A stretch of 14,597 bases of DNA from Flavobacteriales bacterium (GTDB lineage Bacteria; Bacteroidota; Bacteroidia; Flavobacteriales; BACL11), in NCBI GenBank assembly GCA_002730985.1, contig PCBP01000048.1, positions 1 through 14,597 of the forward strand, written 5' to 3'. Below, piece by piece: positions 1 to 7,806 of this stretch. Position numbers and translations under genes: made by a program. The notes under the pieces were generated by a model. That model ran no database searches. It saw nothing but the letters and a program-made list of their open reading frames with translations, and was not told where the DNA came from. Each line of letters opens with the position of its first letter. Within the stretch, counting starts at the first letter, position 1.

Positions 1-1064
1 ATGATGGTTTAAGTTTACTTGTACCTCCATTTCGTACTGATGTACAAAGAGAAGTTGATGTAATTGAAGAGATATTAAGGATATATGGATTTAATACGGT
101 TTCAATCCCTTCAAAATTAGATACTATTATTTCTTATTCTCAAGTGATTAATATTGAAGAAATTCGTAATACTATTTCAGATCTTCTATCCAATAGTGGT
201 TTTAATGAGGCTATGAATAATTCATTGACAAAAGATGAAAATACAAAGCTCATCTCTGAATTAGATATAGAGCAGAATGTTGTGATTTTGAATCCTTTGT
301 CAAAAGATCTGAATGTCATGCGTCAATCCCTTCTATTTAGTGGTTTAGAGAATATTGCTTATAATCATAATAGAAAGAGCATGGACATAAAGATCTATGA
401 ATTTGGTAAAACCTATCGTAAGAAGGGACAGAAATATTCTGAGAGTCAACATCTTCAGGTCTTAGTAAGTGGAAGACTGCAATCTGAGAATTGGAATGCT
501 AATTCTGATAAGGCAGATTTCTTTTTTATAAAAGAAAAAGTAGAGCACATCTTGAATAGGCTGGGCATTAAAGATGTGCAATCAGAGCAAGTGAACACTT
601 ATGGTTTTGAAGAAGCTTTAATGTATAAGTGTAAGAATAAGAGATTAGTTTGCTTTGGAAAGTTAGACAATAAGATATGCAAAGCGTTTGATGTGAAGTC
701 AGAAGTGTATGCAGCAGACTTTGATTGGGATACAGTACTTGATTTAGTTGGGCATACTAAGAATGGATTCCAAGAAATATCAAAGTTTCCTGTAGTTAGA
801 AGGGACTTGTCTTTGTTAGTTGATAAATCTGTTTCATTTGACAAACTAAGAATGATAGCAATAAAAGCTGACAATAAAATTTTAAAATCAGTTAGCTTAT
901 TTGATGTTTATGAGGGAAGTAAATTGCCTGATGGTAAAAAATCTTATGCTTTAGCTTTTACTATGGGTGATGCAACACGTACCTTAACCGATATGCATGT
1001 CGATAAGGTAATGAAGAAATTAATGAATTCTTTCAGACAGCAAGTAGGGGCTGAGATTAGATAG
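1..1064 (+). CDS. pheT: Phenylalanine-tRNA ligase beta subunit, C-terminal part (5' end outside window)
   Basis: This is the beta chain of the cytoplasmic alpha2-beta2 enzyme that charges tRNA-Phe with phenylalanine. The reading frame is open from base 3, before any ATG, so the gene begins upstream; 353 codons are visible of a family that usually has about 800. The first visible residues match the end of the B5 domain (VPPFRTDVQREVDVIEEILR, then IYGF). They are followed by the catalytic-core-like fold, with MRQSLLFSGL and YEFGKTY as landmarks. The last ~95 residues form the FDX-ACB anticodon-binding domain (FPVVRRDLSLLVD, then LFDVYEG and a terminal DATRTLTD...VGAEIR). The stop is TAG at 1062-1064. 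The first ATG at 144 is internal and is not the start. A candidate terminator follows directly. Identification is firm; only the 5' boundary is unknown. Confidence 0.96.
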   Translation, partial: DGLSLLVPPFRTDVQREVDVIEEILRIYGFNTVSIPSKLDTIISYSQVINIEEIRNTISDLLSNSGFNEAMNNSLTKDENTKLISELDIEQNVVILNPLSKDLNVMRQSLLFSGLENIAYNHNRKSMDIKIYEFGKTYRKKGQKYSESQHLQVLVSGRLQSENWNANSDKADFFFIKEKVEHILNRLGIKDVQSEQVNTYGFEEALMYKCKNKRLVCFGKLDNKICKAFDVKSEVYAADFDWDTVLDLVGHTKNGFQEISKFPVVRRDLSLLVDKSVSFDKLRMIAIKADNKILKSVSLFDVYEGSKLPDGKKSYALAFTMGDATRTLTDMHVDKVMKKLMNSFRQQVGAEIR

Positions 1065-1071
1065 TTCTGTA

Positions 1072-1112
1072 TGAGTATATTTGTAAGAGAACTGGAATAC
1101 TCACTATTTTTT
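1072..1112 (+). terminator. Candidate intrinsic terminator after pheT
   Basis: A perfect 7-base inverted repeat (TGAGTAT at 1072-1078, ATACTCA at 1097-1103) is followed after three bases by six T's (1107-1112). The 18-base loop is long and the stem is GC-poor, so it is weaker than a textbook terminator. Its position 8 bases after the pheT stop and before an independently promoted gene supports the call. Confidence 0.5.
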
Positions 1113-1213
1113 ACTTATTAATATAAAAAAATCAACTTGTATCTGAAGGACTAATGTATGCTTGTTAGTTTCTTTCATTCAGGGGTTCTTAACAATTAAT
1201 TAAGATATAAAAG

Positions 1214-1245
1214 TTATGACAAATCATTTTCCTGTTGTATTTTTG
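1214..1245 (+). promoter_or_regulatory. Bacteroidota-type promoter for the S8 protease gene
   Basis: A perfect TAnnTTTG -7 element (TATTTTTG) lies at 1238-1245. A weak -33 match, TTA instead of TTG, sits at 1214-1216 with a 21-base spacer. Transcription would begin near 1250, leaving a leader of about 13 bases before the ATG at 1264. This excludes the upstream in-frame ATG at 1216, which would lie inside the promoter. The bases before the chosen ATG are A-rich (AAGAAAGAATTAAAATT), with no Shine-Dalgarno motif, as is usual in this phylum. Confidence 0.6.
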
Positions 1246-1263
1246 CAAGAAAGAATTAAAATT

Positions 1264-4200
1264 ATGAGAATTTCCTATTTGTTTTGCTTATGTATATTGT
1301 TTAGTACTAATTTATTTGCTCAGAAAAGCACCTTGTTCCTAAAATCTGGTAGTGTTGAGTTGGATTATAATATTGAGTTGGTTCAAGATTATAATTTGAA
1401 TTATCACTTTATGGTCTTTGCAGATCTGCCAACTACTGAAATTAAAGAGAAGATTACAGCTCTTGGTGTAGAGTTTTTAGAATATATTCCAACCAAGGCT
1501 TATGTTGTTAGTATTTCTGATACTATAAGAACATCAGATTTGTCTAATCTAGGTATTGTCTCTGTTTCACCTATTAAGCCTCAGATGAAATTGGATCCAA
1601 AATTGCAAAACACTAGCTTTCCTGATTGGGCTTTTAAGAATAATATGTTATCGATTAAGGTTTTATTGTATAAAAATGCTGATTTAGTCAGTTTTACTAA
1701 GCGTTGTAGATTAAGTAATTATCAGATAGATGTGGCAAACGATATTAGTAATAGTGTTATCTTAAAGATAGATGCTCTGCAGTTATCTAAATTATTAATA
1801 ATCAATGAAGTTTGGTATATTGAACCTATTGATCCACCATCTGTAAAAGAAAACAAAACAGGAAGAACATTGCATAGATCAAATACAATAAATACTAACT
1901 ATGCTAGTGGGAGGAATTACAATGGAGAGGGGATAAATATTATGATGCAAGATGATGGAATCATTGGCCCTCATATAGATTATCAAGGAAGGATTGACCA
2001 GTCAAATTGTGGGGGATGCAGTACAAATAGCGGTAATGATCATGGTGATCATGTTGCTGGCACTATTATGGGGTCTGGGAATTTAGATCCCATTGCTGCC
2101 GGAATGTCTGATGCTGCTTTCTTATATGTGTATAGCTCATCTAATAACAACTATTATGATGTTCCTTTAATATATCAAAATAATGATGTGATTATTACAT
2201 CAAAATCATATAGTAATGGCTGTAATGCTGGATATACTTCTTTATCTAGAGATTTAGATGAGCAGATTAATTTGTACCCATCGCTTATTCATGTATTTTC
2301 AGCTGGAAATAATGGAAGTTCTTCTTGTACGAATCCATATATTGCAGGAACTAATGGTGCGAATTGGGGAAATGTAACAGGTGGTCATAAGCAGGCTAAG
2401 AATGTGATTGCAGTTGCAAATCTTGAATCTGATGGAGATTTAGCCTCATCATCGAGTAGAGGCCCTGCTGCAGATGGTAGAATAAAACCAGATATAGGAG
2501 CTAAAGGTACTGGAGTGAACTCTACAATCCCAGAAAATGATTACGGATTAAAAACAGGAACATCAATGGCTTGCCCAGGAATTGCAGGAGTAATGGGGCA
2601 ATTGTATCAGGCCTATAAGGACTTGAATGGCGGGCAGAATCCAAACTCTTCTGTTATGAAGAACGCATTGTTGAATGCTGCAGACGATATTGGTAATCCA
2701 GGGCCAGATTTTAAGCATGGCTGGGGAGAGGTGAATGTGCTGAGAGCAGTAACAACAATTGAAGATAATCAATATATTATTGATAATATTTCTCAAGGAT
2801 TTAATAATTCACATTCTATTAGTATACCATCAGGAACTAGACAATTAAAATTAATGGTTTATTGGCATGATAAAGAAGCAAGTGCTAATGCTAGTTTTGC
2901 ATTAGTTAATGATTTAGACATTGAGCTATTAGATAATTCAGGAAACTCTGTAGAGCTGCCTTGGGTTCTTGATCCTACTCCAAATACAACAGCATTAAAT
3001 ACAAATGCTATAAAGGGGGTCGATAATATTAATAATATGGAGCAGATTACCATGGATGATCCAATGCCAGGTAATTATGAACTTATTGTAAGTGGTAATT
3101 CTATCCCATTTGGCCCTCAAGAATATTCAGTTTCTTATGTATTCTTAAAGGATGAGATAACCCTTACTTATCCTGTAGGAGGGGAAAGTTGGGTTCCTGG
3201 TGACTTTGAGATTATTCGTTGGGATGCTTATGGAGACAATGGCACCTTCACTTTGGAGTACACTGATAATGGTGGCGCAAGCTGGAATTCTATTTCATCT
3301 AGTATAAGTGGAAGTAGCAGGCAATTTACATGGCTTTCAATTCCTAATTCAGTTTCAGATAATGTTAAATTGCGTGTCAGTAGAAATAGTTATTCTGATG
3401 AGAGTGATGACTATCTTACAATTATTGATGTTCCAACAAATTTTAATATATATTGGCCATGCCCTGACTCTTTGAATTTTAGTTGGAATTCAGTGAATTC
3501 TGCCACCTCATATGAAATCAGTATGCTTGGTCAGAAATATATGGACTCGATTTATACAACCAACCTTACAAATGTATGGATGATAAATCCCAATCCTAAT
3601 GTCACTGACAGTTGGTTTTCTGTTAAGGCTAAGATTAATAATGGTGAAGGAAGAAGAGCAATCGCTCAGAATTCACAAGCTATAAATAATCAATGCTCTG
3701 GTTATGGTTGTACAGATTCTTTGGCACTTAACTATTCAAATCTTGCATTAATAGATAATGGTTCATGTTGTTATGTTTCAGGGTGTACAGATCTGACAGC
3801 AATTAATTATGATTCTTTAGCCTGTTTTGATGACAATTCTTGTATAGCACCAGTTCTTGGATGTATGAATCCATTATCATCTAATTTTGATTCATTAGCT
3901 AACACTAATACTGCTTTTGGAGGGCTATTAGATAATACTATTGGAGCGGGAGGTTATTACACGGGCAGCCAGCATTTAATATTTGATGCAAGTATACCAT
4001 GTAAGATTGTCTCAGCAGTTATTTATGCTCAGTCTGCACAAGTTATAACTTTTGATTTAAGAGATAATAATGGTAATTCTATAGATGATACCACTATCTC
4101 AGTTCAATTGGGAAGTCAGAGATTGTATTTTGACTTCGATGTTCCAGTGGCTAATGATTTACAATTAGGCATATCATCCTCTCCTACTGCTGGTTTGTAT

Positions 4201-5331
4201 AGAAATACTACAGGAGCAAATTTTCCAATTACAATCGGTAATAATTTAACATTCACAGGTGCCAGTAATGCTAGTGCCCAAGATAATTGGTATTATTATT
4301 ATGATATTGAGGTAGAAGCTTCTTGCGATAGTATAGGGTTACCAGTATATGGATGTACAGATTCATCAGCATTCAATTATTTTGTATTCGCAAATACGGA
4401 TGATGGTTCATGCTGTTATGTGTCAGGATGTACAGATCCTTTCGCCCTCAATTATAATTCCAATGCATGTTATGATGACAGCTCATGTATTGAAGCTATT
4501 ATGGGGTGTGCAAATCCATTGGCGCTTAACTATAATCCTAATGCTAATACAAATATAGCATATGGTGGAGCATTAGATAGCACCTTTGGAACTGGAGGTT
4601 ATTTTATAGGTGATCAACATTTAATCTTTGACGCTAATCAAATATGTATTATAAAATCAGCTGATATTAATTCTTCTGGTCCAAACACTATCATATTTGA
4701 GTTAAGAGATGATAATGGATTAGTTATAGATGATACTGTACTTACTCTTCTTGCTGGAGATCAAAGGATTGATTTAGATTTCAATGTTCCAGTTGGCAAT
4801 AATCTGCAATTAGGGGTTAGTTCAGGAGCTCTTACTAATAGTGGGCTTTATAGAAATAGTAATGGAGCTATTTATCCATACAATATTGGATCAGCAATAA
4901 GTATAACAGGTTCAAGTGCAGCATCTGCTGGATATTATTATTTCTTTTATAATATTGAAGTCGGGGTCCAATGTTTAGATCCGAGTTGGGATTGTGATGG
5001 ACAAGGTAATTGTTATGATCCTGGAGATGGAAATGGTCAATATATGACTTTGGGTGAATGCGAATTAGAATGTATTAATGTTTCAATTGATGAGCCAAAT
5101 AATGAATGGTTTAAGCTATATCCAAATCCTGCAAAATTTGAGTGTGCTGTTGTTAGTTCTAATATAATTAGACAGATACGAGTATTTGATATAAGTGCAC
5201 GACTCTGTATGTTAGAGGATGTAAATAGTAATACCACTGTATTAGATGTTCGAGAGCTTTCAGAAGGTATGTATACTATAGAACTAATTATTGGAGAAGA
5301 GAACATTAGAAGAAAGCTAGTTATCCAATGA
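1264..5331 (+). CDS. Secreted S8 (subtilisin-like) serine protease with T9SS type A sorting domain
   Basis: This 1355-residue exported protease is predicted to pass the inner membrane by Sec and the outer membrane by the type IX system. Domains in order: signal peptide (1-20, ending NLFAQ); prodomain-like region (~21-205); S8 catalytic domain (~215-500) with Asp230 in QDDGI, His260 in HGDHVAGT, oxyanion Asn349 in SAGNNG and Ser434 in GTSMACPG; a jelly-roll/P-domain-like region as seen after KP-43-type catalytic domains (~500-630); a beta domain opening TYPVGGESW (~632-720); an Fn3-like domain (~722-810); two copies of a 210-residue module (814-1028 and 1029-1239); a short Cys-rich segment (~1237-1271); and a C-terminal sorting domain (~1280-1355) with the LYPNPAK motif, ending in a Lys/Arg-containing strand. 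The start at 1264 was chosen over 1216 because the signal peptide begins there and a promoter occupies 1238-1245. The stop overlaps the next gene (ATGA). The substrate is unknown; nutrient-scavenging proteolysis is an inference. Confidence 0.93.
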   Translation: MRISYLFCLCILFSTNLFAQKSTLFLKSGSVELDYNIELVQDYNLNYHFMVFADLPTTEIKEKITALGVEFLEYIPTKAYVVSISDTIRTSDLSNLGIVSVSPIKPQMKLDPKLQNTSFPDWAFKNNMLSIKVLLYKNADLVSFTKRCRLSNYQIDVANDISNSVILKIDALQLSKLLIINEVWYIEPIDPPSVKENKTGRTLHRSNTINTNYASGRNYNGEGINIMMQDDGIIGPHIDYQGRIDQSNCGGCSTNSGNDHGDHVAGTIMGSGNLDPIAAGMSDAAFLYVYSSSNNNYYDVPLIYQNNDVIITSKSYSNGCNAGYTSLSRDLDEQINLYPSLIHVFSAGNNGSSSCTNPYIAGTNGANWGNVTGGHKQAKNVIAVANLESDGDLASSSSRGPAADGRIKPDIGAKGTGVNSTIPENDYGLKTGTSMACPGIAGVMGQLYQAYKDLNGGQNPNSSVMKNALLNAADDIGNPGPDFKHGWGEVNVLRAVTTIEDNQYIIDNISQGFNNSHSISIPSGTRQLKLMVYWHDKEASANASFALVNDLDIELLDNSGNSVELPWVLDPTPNTTALNTNAIKGVDNINNMEQITMDDPMPGNYELIVSGNSIPFGPQEYSVSYVFLKDEITLTYPVGGESWVPGDFEIIRWDAYGDNGTFTLEYTDNGGASWNSISSSISGSSRQFTWLSIPNSVSDNVKLRVSRNSYSDESDDYLTIIDVPTNFNIYWPCPDSLNFSWNSVNSATSYEISMLGQKYMDSIYTTNLTNVWMINPNPNVTDSWFSVKAKINNGEGRRAIAQNSQAINNQCSGYGCTDSLALNYSNLALIDNGSCCYVSGCTDLTAINYDSLACFDDNSCIAPVLGCMNPLSSNFDSLANTNTAFGGLLDNTIGAGGYYTGSQHLIFDASIPCKIVSAVIYAQSAQVITFDLRDNNGNSIDDTTISVQLGSQRLYFDFDVPVANDLQLGISSSPTAGLYRNTTGANFPITIGNNLTFTGASNASAQDNWYYYYDIEVEASCDSIGLPVYGCTDSSAFNYFVFANTDDGSCCYVSGCTDPFALNYNSNACYDDSSCIEAIMGCANPLALNYNPNANTNIAYGGALDSTFGTGGYFIGDQHLIFDANQICIIKSADINSSGPNTIIFELRDDNGLVIDDTVLTLLAGDQRIDLDFNVPVGNNLQLGVSSGALTNSGLYRNSNGAIYPYNIGSAISITGSSAASAGYYYFFYNIEVGVQCLDPSWDCDGQGNCYDPGDGNGQYMTLGECELECINVSIDEPNNEWFKLYPNPAKFECAVVSSNIIRQIRVFDISARLCMLEDVNSNTTVLDVRELSEGMYTIELIIGEENIRRKLVIQ
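3703..4347 (+). repeat. Intragenic duplicated module, copy 1 (Cys-rich repeats plus beta-sandwich)
   Basis: This codes residues 814-1028 of the S8 protease. It opens with three short Cys-rich repeats of the form GCTDxxAxNYxxxAxxDxxSC (the third degenerate, GCMNPL...). They are followed by a ~130-residue beta-rich segment with landmarks GGYYTGSQHLIFDA, FDLRDNNG, DVPVANDLQLGIS, GLYRN and a Tyr-rich end before DIEVEASC. Copy 2 follows immediately in the same order. Roughly half the residues match between copies by eye, so this is an old duplication rather than an identical DNA repeat. Confidence 0.85.
4348..4980 (+). repeat. Intragenic duplicated module, copy 2
   Basis: This codes residues 1029-1239 of the S8 protease and repeats copy 1 element for element: YGCTDSSAFNY, then CCYVSGCTD, GCANPLALNYNPNANTN, GGYFIGDQHLIFDA, FELRDDNG, NVPVGNNLQLGVS, GLYRN, and a Tyr-rich end before NIEVGVQC. 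It then runs into a different Cys-rich tail (DPSWDCDGQGNCYDPGDG). The CCYVSGCTD core is identical in both copies. The beta-rich half looks like a small binding domain found beside T9SS sorting domains, but I cannot name its family. Confidence 0.85.
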
Positions 5332-5915
5332 TGCAAAGACTCTGGGTATTATTACTATTATTATTTAGTGTCTCTTATGAAGTAAGCTCTCAGGGTAAAT
5401 TAATAATAGTTGATCTTGAAGTAGTAGGTTATGACACAGTCATCTCTTCTGATTTGCCTGAAGTAGAAATTCTAGATTTCAAGAGCCAAGATGAGAAAAA
5501 TAATTACTTTATTCTAAAAAAAAGGGTTCTCAAGGTTTATCCTTATGCAGTTGTAGCAAAAAAAAAAATACAGGAGATTAAATTAGCTTTAGATACCATT
5601 CCCAAGAGAAGGAAGAAGAAACGCTATACTAGGGAGATGGCGAAATGGCTGAAAGAGCAATATACAGATAGATTAAAAGACTTGACCATTAGTGAAGGAA
5701 AGATATTAGTTAAGCTTATTTATCGAGAGACTAATTCTACTTCATATAAGATTTTAAAATCTTATAGAGGTAGTTTTAATGCGCTCTTTTGGCAGATAAT
5801 GGCTAAGATTTGGGATAATAATTTAAAGACTGGATATGATCCTATAAACATTAGGGAAGATATGCTCATAGAATATATACTTATAGAAGATGGAAATGAG
5901 GAGTTTTTAGGATGA
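5328..5915 (+). CDS. DUF4294 family exported protein
   Basis: This 195-residue protein belongs to DUF4294, a Bacteroidota family with no assigned function that I know of. The N-terminus is a signal peptide (Arg, then a Leu/Val-rich core VLLLLLFSVSY, with probable cleavage near VSSQG), so the protein should be periplasmic or outer-membrane associated. Family landmarks are LPEVEILDFK, VLKVYPYA, the basic KRRKKKRYT stretch, ISEGKILVKLIYRET, and a Trp/Lys-rich end (FWQIMAKIWDNNLKTGYDP). The ATG overlaps the protease stop (ATGATG; an in-frame ATG 3 bases on is equally plausible), so it is probably translated by coupling from the protease message. An A11 tract lies inside the gene. No function can be inferred beyond envelope location. 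Membership is by pattern memory, with good overall agreement in order and length. Confidence 0.85.
   Translation: MMQRLWVLLLLLFSVSYEVSSQGKLIIVDLEVVGYDTVISSDLPEVEILDFKSQDEKNNYFILKKRVLKVYPYAVVAKKKIQEIKLALDTIPKRRKKKRYTREMAKWLKEQYTDRLKDLTISEGKILVKLIYRETNSTSYKILKSYRGSFNALFWQIMAKIWDNNLKTGYDPINIREDMLIEYILIEDGNEEFLG
5558..5568 (+). repeat. A11 homopolymer inside the DUF4294 gene
   Basis: Eleven consecutive A's encode the end of an Ala codon and the Lys-Lys-Lys of AVVAKKKI. A run of eight A's lies shortly upstream at 5516-5523. Such runs can cause polymerase slippage or length variation. A change of one base would remove the conserved C-terminal two thirds of the protein. Confidence 0.9.
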
Positions 5916-5933
5916 TAATAACACAAATTCTTT

Positions 5934-5978
5934 TATAGGATTTAGATTACTTCCTATACTAAATATAATTTATTTTTT
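5934..5978. terminator. Candidate terminator between convergent DUF4294 and 3-hydroxybutyryl-CoA dehydrogenase genes
   Basis: A perfect 7-base inverted repeat (TATAGGA at 5934-5940, TCCTATA at 5952-5958) has an 11-base loop and lies 19 bases after the DUF4294 stop. A T6 run follows on the plus strand only at 5973-5978, 14 bases after the stem. The termination signal is therefore imperfect; it may simply be a convergent-gene hairpin. Confidence 0.4.
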
Positions 5979-6860
5979 AAATTGTGTGGCAACTTTTTTG
6001 CTCCTAGGTCCGTCAGAATAATCATAGAAACCTTCTCCAGATTTTACACCTAATTTACCTGCCTCTACCATATTAACTAGTAATGGGCATGGAGTGTATT
6101 TTTTACCACCAAACCCTTTATGCATTACTTTCAATATTGACAAACACACATCTAGTCCTATAAAGTCTGCTAGATGTAGAGGTCCCATAGGGTGAGACAT
6201 GCCTAGAATCATTACTGTATCAATCCCTTCAACTGAAGATATGTCTTCATACAAGGTGTATATTGCTTCGTTAATCATTGGCATCAATATGCGATTTGCA
6301 ACAAATCCTGGAGCATCATTTACTTCAACAGGGGTTTTTCCTAGATGCTTGCTCATGTCCATAATGCTTAATGTCACCTTGTCAGAGGTTTCTTTTCCTC
6401 TTATCACCTCAACTAGTTTCATGACAGGAACAGGGTTCATGAAGTGCATGCCAATCACCTTAGAAGGACGGTTAGTAACGGCTGCAATTTCAGTAATTGA
6501 TATAGAGGAAGTATTTGTAGCTAATAAGGTATTCGGATCACAGATCTCATCTAATTGTTTGAAAATTTTCAGTTTTAAATCTACATTCTCAGTGGCAGCT
6601 TCTACTACTAGATCAGTCTCCTTAACACCTTGGATAAAGTCAGTATATGTGGTTATGTTATTAAGTGTATTAGCCTTGTCTTGTTCAGTGATTTTTTCTT
6701 TACTTACCATCCTTACAAGATTTTTTTCAATTGTTTCTAATGCTCTGTCTAGGGCATCTGCTGAGATGTCAACGAGATTGACATTAAAGTTTTTTTGAGC
6801 AAAAGCATGAGCAATTCCATTGCCCATAGTTCCTGCACCAATAACTGTAATTTTTTGCAT
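5970..6860 (-). CDS. hbd: 3-hydroxybutyryl-CoA dehydrogenase (3-hydroxyacyl-CoA dehydrogenase family)
   Basis: This cytoplasmic enzyme interconverts 3-hydroxyacyl-CoA and 3-oxoacyl-CoA with NAD(P)(H), in short-chain fatty acid, butanoate or phenylacetate degradation. It has 296 residues, close to the usual 280-300 of the single-domain form without a hydratase fusion. The Rossmann motif GAGTMG is at 8-13, with an acidic Asp31 at the end of the second strand, typical of NAD use. Residues aligning with the catalytic set of human HAD are all present: Ser118, His139 (GMHFMNPVP), Glu151 and Asn189 (PGFVANR). The C-terminal helical domain runs from ~190, with GFYDY near the end. The ATG is preceded by AGGAA, the only clear Shine-Dalgarno-like site in the window. 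It follows the lipoprotein gene by 33 bases without a visible promoter, so the two are probably co-transcribed. The preferred chain length cannot be told from sequence; paaH is an alternative symbol. Confidence 0.94.
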   Translation of the reverse strand: MQKITVIGAGTMGNGIAHAFAQKNFNVNLVDISADALDRALETIEKNLVRMVSKEKITEQDKANTLNNITTYTDFIQGVKETDLVVEAATENVDLKLKIFKQLDEICDPNTLLATNTSSISITEIAAVTNRPSKVIGMHFMNPVPVMKLVEVIRGKETSDKVTLSIMDMSKHLGKTPVEVNDAPGFVANRILMPMINEAIYTLYEDISSVEGIDTVMILGMSHPMGPLHLADFIGLDVCLSILKVMHKGFGGKKYTPCPLLVNMVEAGKLGVKSGEGFYDYSDGPRSKKVATQFKK

Positions 6861-6893
6861 TTCCTGTGTTTTTAATTTTCTGTAAAAATAAGA

Positions 6894-7718
6894 TTAATAT
6901 ACTATTCTAAGATTATCAAGATGGATTGTATTTGATTCCATTGTGAAATCTCTCTGCATTCCGATAAATATTTTAAAGGAGTCAGCCCCCACTCCTTCAG
7001 AAATAGTAGATGTTAGGTTAATATATATTTTATTCCACTCGTCTTTTGGTCTTACCCAAAGCAAATCTTTTTGTAAAATTGATGATTGAGGGAAATTAAT
7101 ATATACTCCAACTAGAAATTGTGTATTACACTTATAGTCAAGTTCGAGATAAACAGGAGCTCCTGCTTGAGGAAGGTCACTAAACTCTTTAGTAGTTAAT
7201 TCAGTTAGTAATATTGAATCGGCAAGTGTTATAACACCATAATTTCCGTCTAGAGGCATTTCATCATCAATTGAGAATGTAGCACTATCAGTTTCTAAGT
7301 TTAATCCATTTCCATCAAAATCTTCTGCTTTGTCATCTAAGGTTGCATTTTCAAGATAACTAACAACTGGAGTAATTGATATTGTTGTCTCTGGATTGAA
7401 TGTTTGTTCATCAATAATATATGAGGAGTAGAATGGATATGGAATCCTATTTCCTGCTATCCCGTTATCTTTTATTCCTGCTTTAACTCTAAGCTTGTGT
7501 GATCCTTGTGCTAATACCGGGAAGTTAGCAGGAATCTCATATACTCCTTGTAAATTATCATCAATATAGACCCAAGCATCAGTAATATTGTGAGTTGAAT
7601 TCCCGTCTAATGTAAAATTCCCAATAGTTATATATGAAGGGATATCATTATCACTACTTTTCTTGCATGAGATAATACTGATTATTAGCAGTATCGCTAT
7701 TATTCTATTTATATTCAT
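6894..7718 (-). CDS. Lipoprotein of unknown function, two beta-rich domains
   Basis: This 274-residue predicted lipoprotein has a short basic start, a hydrophobic core (IIAILLIISI) and a lipobox ending IISC, making Cys18 the lipidated residue. After it comes KKSSDND, then a beta-rich segment (~28-110) with THNITDAWVYIDDNLQGVYE and FPVLAQGSHKLRVKAGI, resembling small PEGA-like or carrier domains. A second beta-rich segment (~150-274) resembles a jelly-roll (LELDYKCNTQFLVGVYINF, then EWNKIYINLT and a final HLDNLRIVY). No catalytic motif is visible. I have seen similar proteins only as hypothetical proteins of Bacteroidota; sugar or surface binding is a guess from fold impression. It is first in a probable two-gene unit with the dehydrogenase. 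A -7 element lies 88 bases upstream. Confidence 0.8.
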   Translation of the reverse strand: MNINRIIAILLIISIISCKKSSDNDIPSYITIGNFTLDGNSTHNITDAWVYIDDNLQGVYEIPANFPVLAQGSHKLRVKAGIKDNGIAGNRIPYPFYSSYIIDEQTFNPETTISITPVVSYLENATLDDKAEDFDGNGLNLETDSATFSIDDEMPLDGNYGVITLADSILLTELTTKEFSDLPQAGAPVYLELDYKCNTQFLVGVYINFPQSSILQKDLLWVRPKDEWNKIYINLTSTISEGVGADSFKIFIGMQRDFTMESNTIHLDNLRIVY

Positions 7719-7806
7719 CTATTAACAATCTGCTGTGTACTTTGAAGTTAGTGTCTAATGTATAAGATAAAAAATTATTGGTTCTTTTGTAATTAATTAT
7801 TTGATT

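Noticed and set aside
1104..1213. Possible small RNA or tRNA between pheT and the protease
   Set aside because: No cloverleaf, no tRNA T-loop motif and no promoter-plus-terminator pair could be found; apart from the hairpin and promoter, nothing is supported.
1216..1263. Longer protease start at 1216, adding 16 residues before the signal peptide
   Set aside because: It would place the signal peptide internally, and an exact -7 promoter element (1238-1245) lies within this stretch.
4349..4558. Small plus-strand open frame in another frame within the protease gene
   Set aside because: It overlaps the conserved Cys-rich repeats and its residues reflect the repeated DNA of the real frame.
3703..4980. 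Direct repeats that could suggest a CRISPR array or mobile repeat
   Set aside because: The similarity is at protein level, in frame, with period about 640 bases and diverged DNA; it is an intragenic domain duplication.
6199..6798. Open frame of 199 codons on the plus strand, antisense to the dehydrogenase gene
   Set aside because: It lies wholly within a gene with all catalytic residues intact and has no recognisable protein features; it is a coding shadow.
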